Shown: positions 33,803-43,179, numbered from the stretch's first letter. The stretch is DNA of 64,000 nt from Holdemania massiliensis AP2 (GCF_000327285.1 NZ_HE998567.1:121136-185135); one strand, 5' to 3'. A program made the numbers and translations. The notes: a model not told the origin generated them from the letters alone.

Positions 33803-35161
33803 ATGACGATGAATAAAAATGCCGACAGATCATTAATTCTCGATTCCATGCCGGTTAAGCAAGCGCTGATCCGTCTGGCGGTTCCTTCCATTCTGGCCTC
33901 CATGGTCACAACCATCTATAATATTGCCGATACGTTTTTCATCGGGCAGCTGCACAACACTGCGATGATCGCAGCGACTACCGTAGCGATGCCGGTCATG
34001 ATGCTGACGCATGCTTTTGGTGAATCGGTAGGCGTCAGTGCCGGCAGCTATATCTCACGGCAGTTAGGCGCGGGACATCATGAACAGGTCAGCCGGATTG
34101 TACAGACAACGATGACGCTGGTGGTTTTGATTTCAATCGTTCTGCCGATTCTGTTCATCGTTTTTCTGGGGCCGTTATTGGGGATGTTCGGAGCGGAAGG
34201 CGATGTGACGATGTATGCGGCACAGTATGTGACGATCCTTCTGGTCTTCGCGTTCTCCCAGATTGTCAAACTGACGATTGTCCATCTGTTGCGGGCCGAA
34301 GGGGATGTAAATTTCCCGATGGCGGCAATTTTTACCGGCGTTGCTGCAAATTTGATTCTTGATCCGATTTTCATGTTTGACTGGGGTCTGAATCTGGGGA
34401 TTGCCGGGGCAGCGTGGGCGACGGCGGCTGCGCAGTGCATTTCGTTAGCGATGCTGCTGTGGCGGTTAATGTTTAAAGCTGAGGCTGTGCGCTGGAATCC
34501 GCGGGTGTGGATGCTGGATAAAACGGCGGTGCAGGAAATAGTCAGTCTGGGTGTAGCGGTATTTGCCCGGCAGGCGCTGCCCAGCGTCACCTACAGCTGC
34601 CTGGCGATGCAGGCCAGTGTGTATGGTACGGATTTTTTGGCCGGCATTGGAATTGCCAAGAAGTGCCTGAATTTAGTCATGTTTGCGATCATCGGTTTTG
34701 CGCAGGGGTTCCAGCCGTTCGCGGCGTATAATTATGGAGCCGGAAATCGTTCAAGGCTGCGTCAGGCTTTAAAGAGTGCTTTGCTTTGGGTGACGGTGTA
34801 CGGCTGTTTTGCGGCCGTTCTGTATATCGCGCTGGCGCCGCAGATCGTCCAGATTTTTTCGCGGGACGGCGCGGTCATTGAAATGGGACGGATGATGCTG
34901 TATGGTTATGCTGTCTCCATGCCGGTGGTGGGAGCGTATAATATAGCGGCGGTTCTGCTGCAGGCGCTGGGCGAGAAACGTTCAGCCTTCTTCCTGTCGA
35001 TAGCCCGGCAGGGATTGTTCTACATCCCGATTATTTGGATTTTGCCGACAATTTTGGGTCAGCTGGGAATTTTTATGGCCCAGCCGGCTGCAGACTACCT
35101 GACGATCCTGACTGTGATCTTGTTATGCCGGCATTTATTTGCTGAATTGATGAAAGGTTAA
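33803..35161 (+). CDS. MATE-family efflux transporter
   Basis: Multidrug and toxin extrusion family protein, 452 residues with about 12 membrane helices. Family segments: VPSILASMVTTIYNIADTFF, IGQLHNTAMIAATTVAMPV, and IIGFAQGFQPFAAYNYGAGN near residue 300. Uses a Na+ or H+ gradient to export small compounds. It is divergent from the Tat reductase gene and shares the 183-base intergenic region with operators 2 and 3. The start is MTMNKNADRS at 33803 with only a weak GGTGATGA site. The exported compound is unknown. Confidence 0.92.
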   Translation: MTMNKNADRSLILDSMPVKQALIRLAVPSILASMVTTIYNIADTFFIGQLHNTAMIAATTVAMPVMMLTHAFGESVGVSAGSYISRQLGAGHHEQVSRIVQTTMTLVVLISIVLPILFIVFLGPLLGMFGAEGDVTMYAAQYVTILLVFAFSQIVKLTIVHLLRAEGDVNFPMAAIFTGVAANLILDPIFMFDWGLNLGIAGAAWATAAAQCISLAMLLWRLMFKAEAVRWNPRVWMLDKTAVQEIVSLGVAVFARQALPSVTYSCLAMQASVYGTDFLAGIGIAKKCLNLVMFAIIGFAQGFQPFAAYNYGAGNRSRLRQALKSALLWVTVYGCFAAVLYIALAPQIVQIFSRDGAVIEMGRMMLYGYAVSMPVVGAYNIAAVLLQALGEKRSAFFLSIARQGLFYIPIIWILPTILGQLGIFMAQPAADYLTILTVILLCRHLFAELMKG

Positions 35162-35182
35162 TATTGGTAAGGAAAAACAGGT

Positions 35183-35215
35183 TTTAACGCGCCCCGGTTT
35201 ATGGTAGAATACCAT
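35183..35215 (+). promoter_or_regulatory. Promoter with inverted repeat before the anchored protein gene
   Basis: TTTAAC (35183-35188), 16-base spacer, TAGAAT (35205-35210). The -10 is the centre of a perfect inverted repeat ATGGTA-GAA-TACCAT (35201-35215), a possible operator. Confidence 0.5.
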
Positions 35216-35236
35216 TAGACTGGGGTAATGTTACTT

Positions 35237-36235
35237 ATGAGAAAAATGAAGAATAAAACGACGATGCTGCTGGCCGGCGGCTTGGCTATCGTTTTGATAC
35301 TCTTTGCCGCCGCAGCGATCTATTTCGGAATGATTGTAAAAGATCGCTCGGAATCGCAGCTGCCCAAAGAAACGGAAAAGCCGGTGCTGGCTGAACAGGG
35401 CGGACAGGAAAAGCCGCAGGAAACACAAGGTTTGGATGCCGTTGAAGTTGATCTGGTGAATGCGACCGTTTATCGCTTTGACGAACTGGACTTTCAGTTT
35501 GCGATCGCCAAAATCCGGGTTAAAGCCCAGGAACCAATCAATATTTCATTGGAGCATTTCACGACCGATGAAGGCATCAAGCTGAATGAAATTGACAGTT
35601 ACTTAGATCAGCTGGATAAAAACGGACTCTATATCGGCAAGCAGAATGTCTGGTTCGAATTGGTTTCCAAGGAAGACAGTTATGTTGCCAATATCTTTGT
35701 GCCGATCCGGGACAAGACGGCGCAGAGTGCTGCCGTCAACATTGATTTTGGCAGCAATGATCCGCTCAAATTAAATCTGAAAGAAGCCAGCGGGACGCGC
35801 GAGATGCTGGGTTATGTCGCGGAAGATGTGATCACCGACGGCAAGACTTATCAGATGCAGGTAAATGTTGCTTTTCAGATTGCATCTGAGGAAGTATATC
35901 GACGAGTGAATGGAGAAATTATGTATGGTGGTATTCCATCTACGGCAGCTGTTTATGTCTTCAAAGTAGAAGCTGTTAGTCTTTGGGGAGATAAACTGGA
36001 AATAGAATCTGCTCGTTATGTGCTCGATAACGGAAATGAATTTGATGCGTTAGAGGCAGACTATGAATCTGAAAAGTATGAAAACATTATAGGTAAATCC
36101 ATTCAGGAAAAAGATAACGGTGTTTTATTTATTGTTACTTATAACCCTGATAAAGAAGCGATATCCTATAGGGGTACATTGAAGCTTAAAATCAAAGGGC
36201 AAGAAAATTGGATTGATGTAAAGGTAAATTTGTAG
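35237..36235 (+). CDS. Membrane-anchored extracellular protein, function unknown
   Basis: About 332 residues. One N-terminal membrane helix (MLLAGGLAIVLILFAAAAIYF) followed by a charged Pro/Gln/Glu linker and an extracellular beta-rich domain with no motif I recognise. Starts at 35228, 35237 and 35246 are all possible; 35237 has the best spacing from GGGG at 35222. Around 35870-35930 the codon usage changes from the GC-richer style of the neighbourhood to an AT-rich style that continues into the next gene (hand counts of GC: 32 of 60 at 35761-35820, 18 of 60 at 36061-36120). The gene lies 10 bases before a large glucosaminidase gene and is probably co-transcribed with it. Confidence 0.7.
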   Translation: MRKMKNKTTMLLAGGLAIVLILFAAAAIYFGMIVKDRSESQLPKETEKPVLAEQGGQEKPQETQGLDAVEVDLVNATVYRFDELDFQFAIAKIRVKAQEPINISLEHFTTDEGIKLNEIDSYLDQLDKNGLYIGKQNVWFELVSKEDSYVANIFVPIRDKTAQSAAVNIDFGSNDPLKLNLKEASGTREMLGYVAEDVITDGKTYQMQVNVAFQIASEEVYRRVNGEIMYGGIPSTAAVYVFKVEAVSLWGDKLEIESARYVLDNGNEFDALEADYESEKYENIIGKSIQEKDNGVLFIVTYNPDKEAISYRGTLKLKIKGQENWIDVKVNL

Positions 36236-36245
36236 GAGGAAGAAT

Positions 36246-39200
36246 ATGAAAAAGGCGCTTAAATTTCTTTTGTCAGTTTTTGTAGCACTGACACTTATCC
36301 AGAATTATTCCTCCGATAAACCAGTTACGAAAGTAATTGCGGAAGGAACATATCCAATGGCATGTGGAAATTATGAGGTTTCATGGGTCAATGATAATGG
36401 TACATTTTCAGAGATCAGTTGTCATAATGATTTAGGTTCTGCATTGAATACGATGTTTAATTATGGTATTGATGCTGTTGTTCGTCATCCAGCAAGTAAA
36501 TCTCCAACGAAAATTATTGCTATGGTTTCAGGATTAGTTGCCAGCTATTCTTATCGCAGAGGATCAAATGTAACTCAAACAGGTGATGTAGTTAAAAGAG
36601 TAGCCGATTCAACAGTGACAATTACACAATATGAATCGTCAGGAGAAGAAACTTATGTGACAAGTCATCGAGAGATGATTTATCAACAAACCGCAAGCTA
36701 TAATCCAAGTAATGGAACTGGTAAAATAGGGGTGAATTTGACAGGTTTCGATGGATTTATTAATTTGGATCAAGTTGACTTAATTCCTATGAAGTTCGTT
36801 ACCCGTGGCTTAAGTATTCAGCTTGGAGGAAATAATGACGGAACTCCGTGGGAATCTCCGTTTTGGGTGAATCCAAAACAAAGCTATTATGAAGTTGTCC
36901 AAAATGGAAATTATAAAGATTTGGTTTATCATGTCTGGTCGTATTGGGCAAATAGTTCCAGAGTTCCGCAGGATTATTCTCAGACAATTGGTCCTGCAGA
37001 GGACTGGATGACAGTTGGATCAAAATATTATACTAACGATATGCATCATTTATATTCTGATCCCTATTTTCAGAATAAAGTAATGAATAATGGTCAACAT
37101 GCTGCATATTATAATTATTATGAAATGCTTCCATTACGCAGTCAAACCAATATCTCAGGTCAAACTTTGGATGCTTTTCTTGCTCAGCGATACAGTGCGG
37201 ACAGCTCTAAAATGTATGGTACGGGTAGTATTTTTACATCCAATCAGGAATCCTATGGAGTGAATGCTCTTTTAGTTTATTGTTTAGGGTTATTAGAATC
37301 CGCCTGGGGAACCAGTAAATATGCCAAAGAATATAATAATTTATTTGGCTGGAATGCTGTTGATAGTGATCCAGATAAAGCTGAATATTTTGATTCCATT
37401 GAAAAATGCATAAAGGAACAAATGGGGATAAATTTACGGGGTTATATGGATGTTCAGAATTGGCGCTTTTTTGGATATCATTTTGGTAATAAAGGGGCAG
37501 GATTTAACGTTAAGTATGCTTCTGATCCATACTGGGGTTTAAAAGTTGCAGCACTTGCTTATTCAATTGACAAGTTCGCTGCAGGATATAATGGCGATTT
37601 AATTGATTATGGAACATATGACCTTGGATTAATTAATCAAGTAAATGCTAGTGTTAAGCGTTACTCTGATGCAAATTCATCTACGCTATTTAACGCATCA
37701 TTTAGTCAAAGTAACTATATGAAAGACTATTCTATTATTATACAGTCGAATAATCAGGGGTGGATAGGCTTTCCGACACCAAATGGAGTTCGTGCTGATG
37801 GTTCTTTAGTCTTACATGGCAAAGGTTTTGAAAACTATGATTGGAATAACAGTGTCGGATATTTGCGTAATGATCAAATTACTCCTCTAGGGATTATTGA
37901 GGCAGAGGGTAATAAACCAGTAGGGGATTTTGTACAGAAAATCACCGAATTAAGTTTAAATGGAAGCAAACTTACGATAAAGGGCTATGCTTACCAGCCA
38001 GGATTGTATGTCCAAAATGTAGAACAGCTTACCCATCAGTTGGTGATTGAAGATGCTGACGGAAACAAACAAATGTATAATCTTACACAGGCAGAGTATA
38101 CGGATCAGAATTATAAGGCGGCAGGTTTTGCAGAAAGTGAGATACCACTTGATTTATTATTAACCGATGTTGGAACTTATAAATTATACATTCGAACGAT
38201 TCATGATACTTATGATGAAACTAAGCCTTTGTCTGATATAACTTTGCCGGAAACAGGCTCAGAATTATTGTTTGACTATGTTTTTGAAAATCAAAACGGC
38301 GGAGTCACGGTAACAAAGAAAGCTCATGTAATTCAAGAATATTTTAATACTTTAGTACAGAGATTTACGTTAAGTGAAGAAGGAAAGTTGTCAATTAAAG
38401 GAATAGCCTTTGTAGAAGGCAGACATCAAGGTTCACCTGAACAGATTTCACATCAGTTGTTAGTATCACGTGTTGACAGTGATGAGGTGATTAAGACATT
38501 TGATCTAACCAGTTATGTTGGAGATGAAGGCGATCCAAACTTGAATCTAGGCTATAATCACACCCAGCTTGGTTTTGATTACAGTTACGGTTATTACAAA
38601 GGCGATGTAGATATTTCTGATCTTCCTGACGGAGATTACAGTTTCACGATTAAAACGATCTCTGATGGTAAGGAATTTACTAGAAAACTATATGGCTTAA
38701 GCAATATGAAAGATAGTGGTGTACTTACGCTCAGTAATGGTAAATTTGGTGAGTTAAAAAGACAGTATGAATTCTCAAATCGTTTTGAATTAGCGATTCG
38801 TAATTATAAAATTGAACTTCCTGAAGGAAAACAGCCATTACCGCGAATACGTGAATCATATCAGTATCTGAGTAAAATTGCTTTCTCTGAAAATGATGAA
38901 AATTTGATTATCAAAGGCGCAGGATTCATTTGGAATGGTGATTTTTCAGCTGAACAACATCCAAAATATACTTTGTACTTGATTCACAAAGAAACAGGCA
39001 AAATTCATTCTTATCAAGTTGATGGACTTACGGCACTGACTGAAGGAGATTACAGCTGGGATATGACTGAAGAAAAAGGTGGAAATTATGATTATAGTCA
39101 TATTTGGTATGAGTTTGCAGTTCCTATGTCAGAGTTAGAAGATGGAAATTTTGAATTAAAGCTAATGGTTGAAACAGATTCATATGTTGATTTGCTTGAT

Positions 39201-39443
39201 TTGAAGTCAAGGGCTTCTATTAAACTGCCGTCAGTTGACAGTGAGAAAAAGTTTAAGGCAACTCGGAATACTAAAAATAAATACAAAATTGAATTTGAAT
39301 TAAAAGGCTGGTATGTTGAACCCATCTCGCTTGAATCAGAGAACCTAAATGATAATGAAGAAGCGGGAAATCCAACTGATTCTCCTGAGGAAACGAATGT
39401 TCCTAAACCTACTGTAGAAGCCAGTGAAACTCCAAACGGATGA
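36246..39443 (+). CDS. Large secreted glucosaminidase-domain protein with three repeat modules
   Basis: 1065 residues with a Sec signal peptide (KKALKFLLSVFVALTLIQ). The central segment near residues 340-450 matches the glucosaminidase fold of cell-wall hydrolases: LLVYCLGLLESAWGTSKYAK with a likely catalytic Glu, then EYNNLFGWNAVDSDP. Downstream are three related modules near 563, 703 and 873 (ITELSLNGSKLTIKGYAY; FTLSEEGKLSIKGIAF; IAFSENDENLIIKGAGF), each followed by a beta-strand-rich segment. The C-terminus is a Pro/Thr/Glu/Asn tail with no LPXTG anchor. The gene is AT-rich throughout. Probable role: cleaving peptidoglycan glycan chains outside the cell. AGGAGGAAG precedes ATG 36246. Confidence 0.82.
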   Translation: MKKALKFLLSVFVALTLIQNYSSDKPVTKVIAEGTYPMACGNYEVSWVNDNGTFSEISCHNDLGSALNTMFNYGIDAVVRHPASKSPTKIIAMVSGLVASYSYRRGSNVTQTGDVVKRVADSTVTITQYESSGEETYVTSHREMIYQQTASYNPSNGTGKIGVNLTGFDGFINLDQVDLIPMKFVTRGLSIQLGGNNDGTPWESPFWVNPKQSYYEVVQNGNYKDLVYHVWSYWANSSRVPQDYSQTIGPAEDWMTVGSKYYTNDMHHLYSDPYFQNKVMNNGQHAAYYNYYEMLPLRSQTNISGQTLDAFLAQRYSADSSKMYGTGSIFTSNQESYGVNALLVYCLGLLESAWGTSKYAKEYNNLFGWNAVDSDPDKAEYFDSIEKCIKEQMGINLRGYMDVQNWRFFGYHFGNKGAGFNVKYASDPYWGLKVAALAYSIDKFAAGYNGDLIDYGTYDLGLINQVNASVKRYSDANSSTLFNASFSQSNYMKDYSIIIQSNNQGWIGFPTPNGVRADGSLVLHGKGFENYDWNNSVGYLRNDQITPLGIIEAEGNKPVGDFVQKITELSLNGSKLTIKGYAYQPGLYVQNVEQLTHQLVIEDADGNKQMYNLTQAEYTDQNYKAAGFAESEIPLDLLLTDVGTYKLYIRTIHDTYDETKPLSDITLPETGSELLFDYVFENQNGGVTVTKKAHVIQEYFNTLVQRFTLSEEGKLSIKGIAFVEGRHQGSPEQISHQLLVSRVDSDEVIKTFDLTSYVGDEGDPNLNLGYNHTQLGFDYSYGYYKGDVDISDLPDGDYSFTIKTISDGKEFTRKLYGLSNMKDSGVLTLSNGKFGELKRQYEFSNRFELAIRNYKIELPEGKQPLPRIRESYQYLSKIAFSENDENLIIKGAGFIWNGDFSAEQHPKYTLYLIHKETGKIHSYQVDGLTALTEGDYSWDMTEEKGGNYDYSHIWYEFAVPMSELEDGNFELKLMVETDSYVDLLDLKSRASIKLPSVDSEKKFKATRNTKNKYKIEFELKGWYVEPISLESENLNDNEEAGNPTDSPEETNVPKPTVEASETPNG

Positions 39444-39453
39444 TTCTACGAAA

Positions 39454-39491
39454 AAAATGCAGAAACAGAGCAATCTGAATCTGCATTTTTT
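39454..39491 (+). terminator. Intrinsic terminator after the glucosaminidase gene
   Basis: AAAATGCAGA (39454-39463) pairs with TCTGCATTTT (39480-39489), followed by further T residues. Confidence 0.85.
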
Positions 39492-39566
39492 CTTGCTTGG
39501 AATGGAAAGGGAGACTGAAATAATTGCGAAATAAAATATTTCATCTCTGATGTCAGTAACATTACA

Positions 39567-39905
39567 TTATTTTAGTACTTTTATTTTATGAGCGTGATAT
39601 CGGTTAGAGAGTAAGGAAATCATGCCAAAAGAAACGGTTCCCAATCCCCATAACGGTTTGTTAATCAGAAATTGGACTGATCCCACGAAAAGCAACCCGA
39701 CACTGGCGATGCTACCGATCTTCGTTCCGATTCTGTCAACTGCTGGAGAAGGGGTACGCAGGGTCTTCGATTTTTCGATCAGTGATTGTGTGAACGCTGT
39801 GGTTCTGGCTGTAGCTTTCCATGTCCGATCGAGGACAGAACGGGTTAAATCTGATGGGATTTTTGAATTTTTCTTGATGACTGAACTGTTTTTCTCCTGG
39901 TTCAT
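39567..39905 (-). CDS. Small membrane protein under TetR control, function unknown
   Basis: 112 residues starting MNQEKNSSVIKKNSK. GGAGGT lies 7-8 bases before the start on the minus strand. The N-terminal half is basic and hydrophilic; the C-terminal half has two short hydrophobic helices (SIASVGLLFVGSVQFLI and WGLGTVSFGMISLLSN). A perfect 17-bp palindrome at 39979-39995 lies about 75 bases upstream and repeats the operator of the adjacent tetR, so this gene is a likely target. I do not recognise the family. Confidence 0.6.
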   Translation of the reverse strand: MNQEKNSSVIKKNSKIPSDLTRSVLDRTWKATARTTAFTQSLIEKSKTLRTPSPAVDRIGTKIGSIASVGLLFVGSVQFLINKPLWGLGTVSFGMISLLSNRYHAHKIKVLK

Positions 39906-39978
39906 AGTTTTACCTCCATGGATTATTGAAAATAATGCGGCTGTCAAATTGGTTAGAAACTTGAAATGCAAGCATATA

Positions 39979-39995
39979 AAACCGACCGTCGGTTT
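39979..39995. promoter_or_regulatory. TetR-type operator before the small membrane protein
   Basis: Perfect palindrome AAACCGAC-C-GTCGGTTT. A near-identical site precedes tetR at 40724-40740. Confidence 0.75.
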
Positions 39996-40013
39996 TTATT
40001 TTGGCTAAGAAAC

Positions 40014-40036
40014 AGGCTGTTGATCCAGCCTTTTTT
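40014..40036. terminator. Hairpin between tetR and the small membrane protein gene
   Basis: AGGCTG (40014-40019) pairs with CAGCCT (40026-40031). A T run follows on plus, a weaker one (GTTTCTT) on minus. It probably ends tetR on the minus strand just before the downstream operator. Confidence 0.5.
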
Positions 40037-40038
40037 AC

Positions 40039-40710
40039 TTAAGATGGTCTTTTCTGTTGTGATTGATCCAGACAGCTGTTTGCATGCATTGTTTTTAACA
40101 ATACCGCAATCAACGCGTCGTCTAAAATATCCAAACCTAGTTTTTTCATCATGGTTTGAAGATAGTCAAGCCGAGCTTTAGTTTCTGCCGGCTTTCGGCT
40201 GAATATGACAGGATTTGTCCAGTAATTAAGCAGAAATGAGAAAATTTCTGCGCAAAGTTCAGGCTGATCAACCTGCAGTGAACCGTCTTCATTGCCTTTT
40301 TGGATTAATTCTGCAATAATCGGTGCATCGTGCAGCACACATCCCTGCATCCCTCCGACTATAAGATAAGGCTCAACGTGAGAAGCAACAGCTTGGTCCA
40401 GTGAATGAGTTTTGGTGTCAATAGCCAGCCTATAAAGTATTTTCTTTAGTTTTTCTCTGGCATTTTCACCTTGTGTATCACGAATTAATTCATGGAAGAG
40501 ATTGTTGACGTACAGAATACGTTTTTCCATCACGGCTCCAAAAATCTGTTCTTTGGATTTGAAATGATGATAAAGGCCGCCTTTGGAAAGCCCGGAAACA
40601 TCCAGAATATCCTGAATACTGGTTTGTTCATAGCCTTTTTCAACAAATAGTTGGGCGGCCGTTTCTACAATTTTCTCTAATGTTTGTTCCGGATGTTTAT
40701 TTCGTGCCAT
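40039..40710 (-). CDS. TetR-family transcriptional repressor
   Basis: 223 residues. The N-terminal TetR DNA-binding domain reads LEKIVETAAQLFVEKGYEQT, then SIQDILDVSGLSKGGLYHHF. The C-terminal ligand domain is not assignable. AGGAGG precedes the start. The palindrome at 40724-40740 in its own promoter region and the identical-pattern site at 39979-39995 indicate autoregulation and control of the neighbouring small membrane protein. The ligand is unknown. Confidence 0.9.
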   Translation of the reverse strand: MARNKHPEQTLEKIVETAAQLFVEKGYEQTSIQDILDVSGLSKGGLYHHFKSKEQIFGAVMEKRILYVNNLFHELIRDTQGENAREKLKKILYRLAIDTKTHSLDQAVASHVEPYLIVGGMQGCVLHDAPIIAELIQKGNEDGSLQVDQPELCAEIFSFLLNYWTNPVIFSRKPAETKARLDYLQTMMKKLGLDILDDALIAVLLKTMHANSCLDQSQQKRPS

Positions 40711-40723
40711 AACTCCTCCTTAT

Positions 40724-40740
40724 AAACCGACGGTTGGTCT
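40724..40740. promoter_or_regulatory. TetR-type operator at the tetR promoter
   Basis: AAACCGAC-G-GTTGGTCT, the same 17-bp palindrome as at 39979-39995 with two changes in the right arm, 13 bases upstream of the tetR start codon. Confidence 0.72.
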
Positions 40741-40813
40741 GTTTGTATATTATCTGAAATCAGACAGTGTGTCAAGCAGAAAAAAATGAATATAGGATTA
40801 AACTTCTTTGCTG

Positions 40814-40858
40814 AAAAAAACTGTCTTCCGAGCTTCTAAACCACTCGATGAAGACAGT
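40814..40858 (-). terminator. Intrinsic terminator after tex
   Basis: On the minus strand ACTGTCTTC (40858-40850) pairs with GAAGACAGT (40828-40820), with an inner GAG/CTC pairing, followed by seven T. Confidence 0.9.
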
Positions 40859-40867
40859 GTGATGAAA

Positions 40868-43018
40868 TTAACGATGAGGATCAATCATAGTCAGCTGAAC
40901 CCGGTGGCGTTCAGCATCAATCCCATAGACCCAGACTTTGAGAATATCGCCGATCGATACCACTTCACTCGGATGGGAAATCCGTCCCTGCACCATTTTA
41001 GAAATGTGAACTAAGCCGTCCTCATGCAAACCGATATCCACGAAGGCACCGAAATCGACTACGTTGCGGACAACACCTTCCAGCTCATCGCCTGAATGCA
41101 GATCTTCCAAGGTGAGCACATCGTGCCGCAGCATCGGACCATCAAACTGCTCACGGTAATCGCGCAGCGGCTGGGAAATTGCTTCGATCATATCCTGCAG
41201 CGTATAAACATCTGTGTTCAGCTGTTCAGCCGTTTCTTCAAGATTGAGCTGGTTAAGTTTTTCCCGGCACTCATCGCTGCCTAACTGCTGGATGCTTAAC
41301 AGTTGACATAAACGATGCGCGGCTTGATAGCTTTCCGGATGGATCGGTGTTTGATCAAGCGGCTCTTCGCCATCATGAATGCGTAAGAATCCAGCAGCCT
41401 GCTGAAAGGATTTAACGCCCAATTTTGGAACCTCCAACAGCTGACGGCGGTTATAGAAACGTCCGTGTTCATTGCGGTAGGCGACAATTGCATTGGCGGA
41501 AGCCTTTGTCAGACCAGAAACATGACACAGAAGTTCACTGGATGCAGTATTCACATCGACGCCGACGCGGTTAACACTTTTTAAAATGGCAAAATCCAGC
41601 CGTTCGTTCAGAGCTTTGGTCGGTAAATCATGCTGATACTGTCCGACGCCGATACTTTTCGGATCAATTTTAATCAATTCAGAAAGCGGATCCAGAATCC
41701 GCCGGGCAATTGAAACCGCGGAACGCTGTTCGACGTGCAGATCCGGAAATTCTTTTCGGGCTAATTCACTGGCGGAATAGACAGAGGCGCCGGCTTCGGA
41801 AACGAGCGTGTAATCGACACTCAGATTTTCTTTCTGGATAACATCAGCGATAAAGCTTTCCGTTTCCCGGCTGGCAGTGCCGTTGCCAATCGCGATGACT
41901 TCAATCGGATAATCCTTCAGGATGGATAACAGCTTAGCCTTGGCCTCGGCTTTTTTGTTCACCGGCGGATGTGGATAGAAAACATCGATTTTTAGCATTT
42001 TGCCGGTTGAATCAATAACCGCCAGCTTACAGCCGGTTCGAAATGCTGGATCGACACCCAGTATCATCTTGCCTTCCAGCGGCGGCTGAAGAAGCAGCCG
42101 CTCAACATTCATTGAGAAAATTTCTATGGACTGAGCCTGGGCTTTTTCACTGAGTTCACTTCGGACTTCCCGTTCAACGCTGGGAAACGCCAGTCGCTTT
42201 AAGCCATCCTCGGCAGCTTCTTCAATCAGCTTCTGGCAGACGGTCATGCGCTCATGCGTGACGCCGCGGATGGCATAGTTGATCAGAAAGGTCTGGTTGT
42301 AGTCCAGCGTCACCGTGATGACCTTTTCCTTTTCGGCTCGGTCGATAGCCATGACGCGGTGATTAGCTAGCGTACTGATTTTTTCTTTGTAGTCATAGTA
42401 CATTTTGTAAACTTGTTTTTCATCCTCATGTTTTTTCTTTTCCTTGCAGAGGATAAACCCATAGCGTTCAATCTGTTCTTTTATTTTCCAGCGCAGTTTT
42501 GCTTCATCGCTGATCCGTTCTGCCAGAATATCTTTAGCTCCCTGCAATGCTTCTTCGATTGTGGGAACCTGATCGTTAACATACTTTTCGGCCTGAACTG
42601 CTGGATCACCCGAACGTGGACAGGAAGCAATCCAATCCGCCAGCGGCGTGAGCCCTTTGGCCGCCGCATCGGTGGCGCGGGTTTTGCGCTTTTGTTGATA
42701 AGGACGGTAAATATCGTCTACCTGCGAAAGCTTGGTGCAGGCCAGAACCTGCTTCCGTAAATCTTCGGTCAGCTTGCCTTGGGTCTCAATGATCCGCAGC
42801 ACGTCTTCTTTGCGTTTTTCTAAATTACTTAGATACTGGACCTGCTGCTGAATAAATAAAATCTGTTCTTCGTCCAGTCCTTTTGTCATTTCTTTGCGGT
42901 AACGCGCGATAAAAGGAACTGTATTGCCTTCTTCTAATAACTTTAATGTATTTCGTACCTGGGATGGCTCAATGTTCAATGAAGCCGCCACTGGCTGAAT
43001 CAGTTGTTCAGTTTCCAT
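40868..43018 (-). CDS. tex: Tex-family RNA-binding protein (transcription accessory protein)
   Basis: 716-residue Tex/YhgF-type protein. N-terminal HTH-like region (NTVPFIARYRKEMTKGLDEE), YqgF/RuvX-like RNase-H fold (LGVDPAFRTGCKLAVIDSTG), helix-hairpin-helix pair near 520-560 (LCHVSGLTKASANAIVAYRN), and a C-terminal S1 domain (GVVRNVVDFGAFVDIGLHED). Binds nucleic acids and affects transcription. ATG 43024 lies one base after GAGGAGG, so ATG 43018 at 7-base spacing is preferred. Stand-alone gene with its own terminator. Confidence 0.95.
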   Translation of the reverse strand: METEQLIQPVAASLNIEPSQVRNTLKLLEEGNTVPFIARYRKEMTKGLDEEQILFIQQQVQYLSNLEKRKEDVLRIIETQGKLTEDLRKQVLACTKLSQVDDIYRPYQQKRKTRATDAAAKGLTPLADWIASCPRSGDPAVQAEKYVNDQVPTIEEALQGAKDILAERISDEAKLRWKIKEQIERYGFILCKEKKKHEDEKQVYKMYYDYKEKISTLANHRVMAIDRAEKEKVITVTLDYNQTFLINYAIRGVTHERMTVCQKLIEEAAEDGLKRLAFPSVEREVRSELSEKAQAQSIEIFSMNVERLLLQPPLEGKMILGVDPAFRTGCKLAVIDSTGKMLKIDVFYPHPPVNKKAEAKAKLLSILKDYPIEVIAIGNGTASRETESFIADVIQKENLSVDYTLVSEAGASVYSASELARKEFPDLHVEQRSAVSIARRILDPLSELIKIDPKSIGVGQYQHDLPTKALNERLDFAILKSVNRVGVDVNTASSELLCHVSGLTKASANAIVAYRNEHGRFYNRRQLLEVPKLGVKSFQQAAGFLRIHDGEEPLDQTPIHPESYQAAHRLCQLLSIQQLGSDECREKLNQLNLEETAEQLNTDVYTLQDMIEAISQPLRDYREQFDGPMLRHDVLTLEDLHSGDELEGVVRNVVDFGAFVDIGLHEDGLVHISKMVQGRISHPSEVVSIGDILKVWVYGIDAERHRVQLTMIDPHR

Positions 43019-43179
43019 ATTCATTCCTCCTCGTGATGATTTTTATCATAACACGAAAATCTTTTCATGACTTCAAAAATTTGTAAGAATTCAAGCCAGT
43101 AACTTCCAAAGAAAGTCTACAAAGGCCGTTCTTTAGGGTTTAAAATTATGTTATACTTGTTAGCGTACAGGAGGGCAAT

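Noticed and set aside
39622-40008. A 128-codon plus-strand frame antisense to the small membrane protein gene
   Set aside because: No Shine-Dalgarno site; the minus-strand frame has GGAGGT, membrane helices and a TetR operator upstream.
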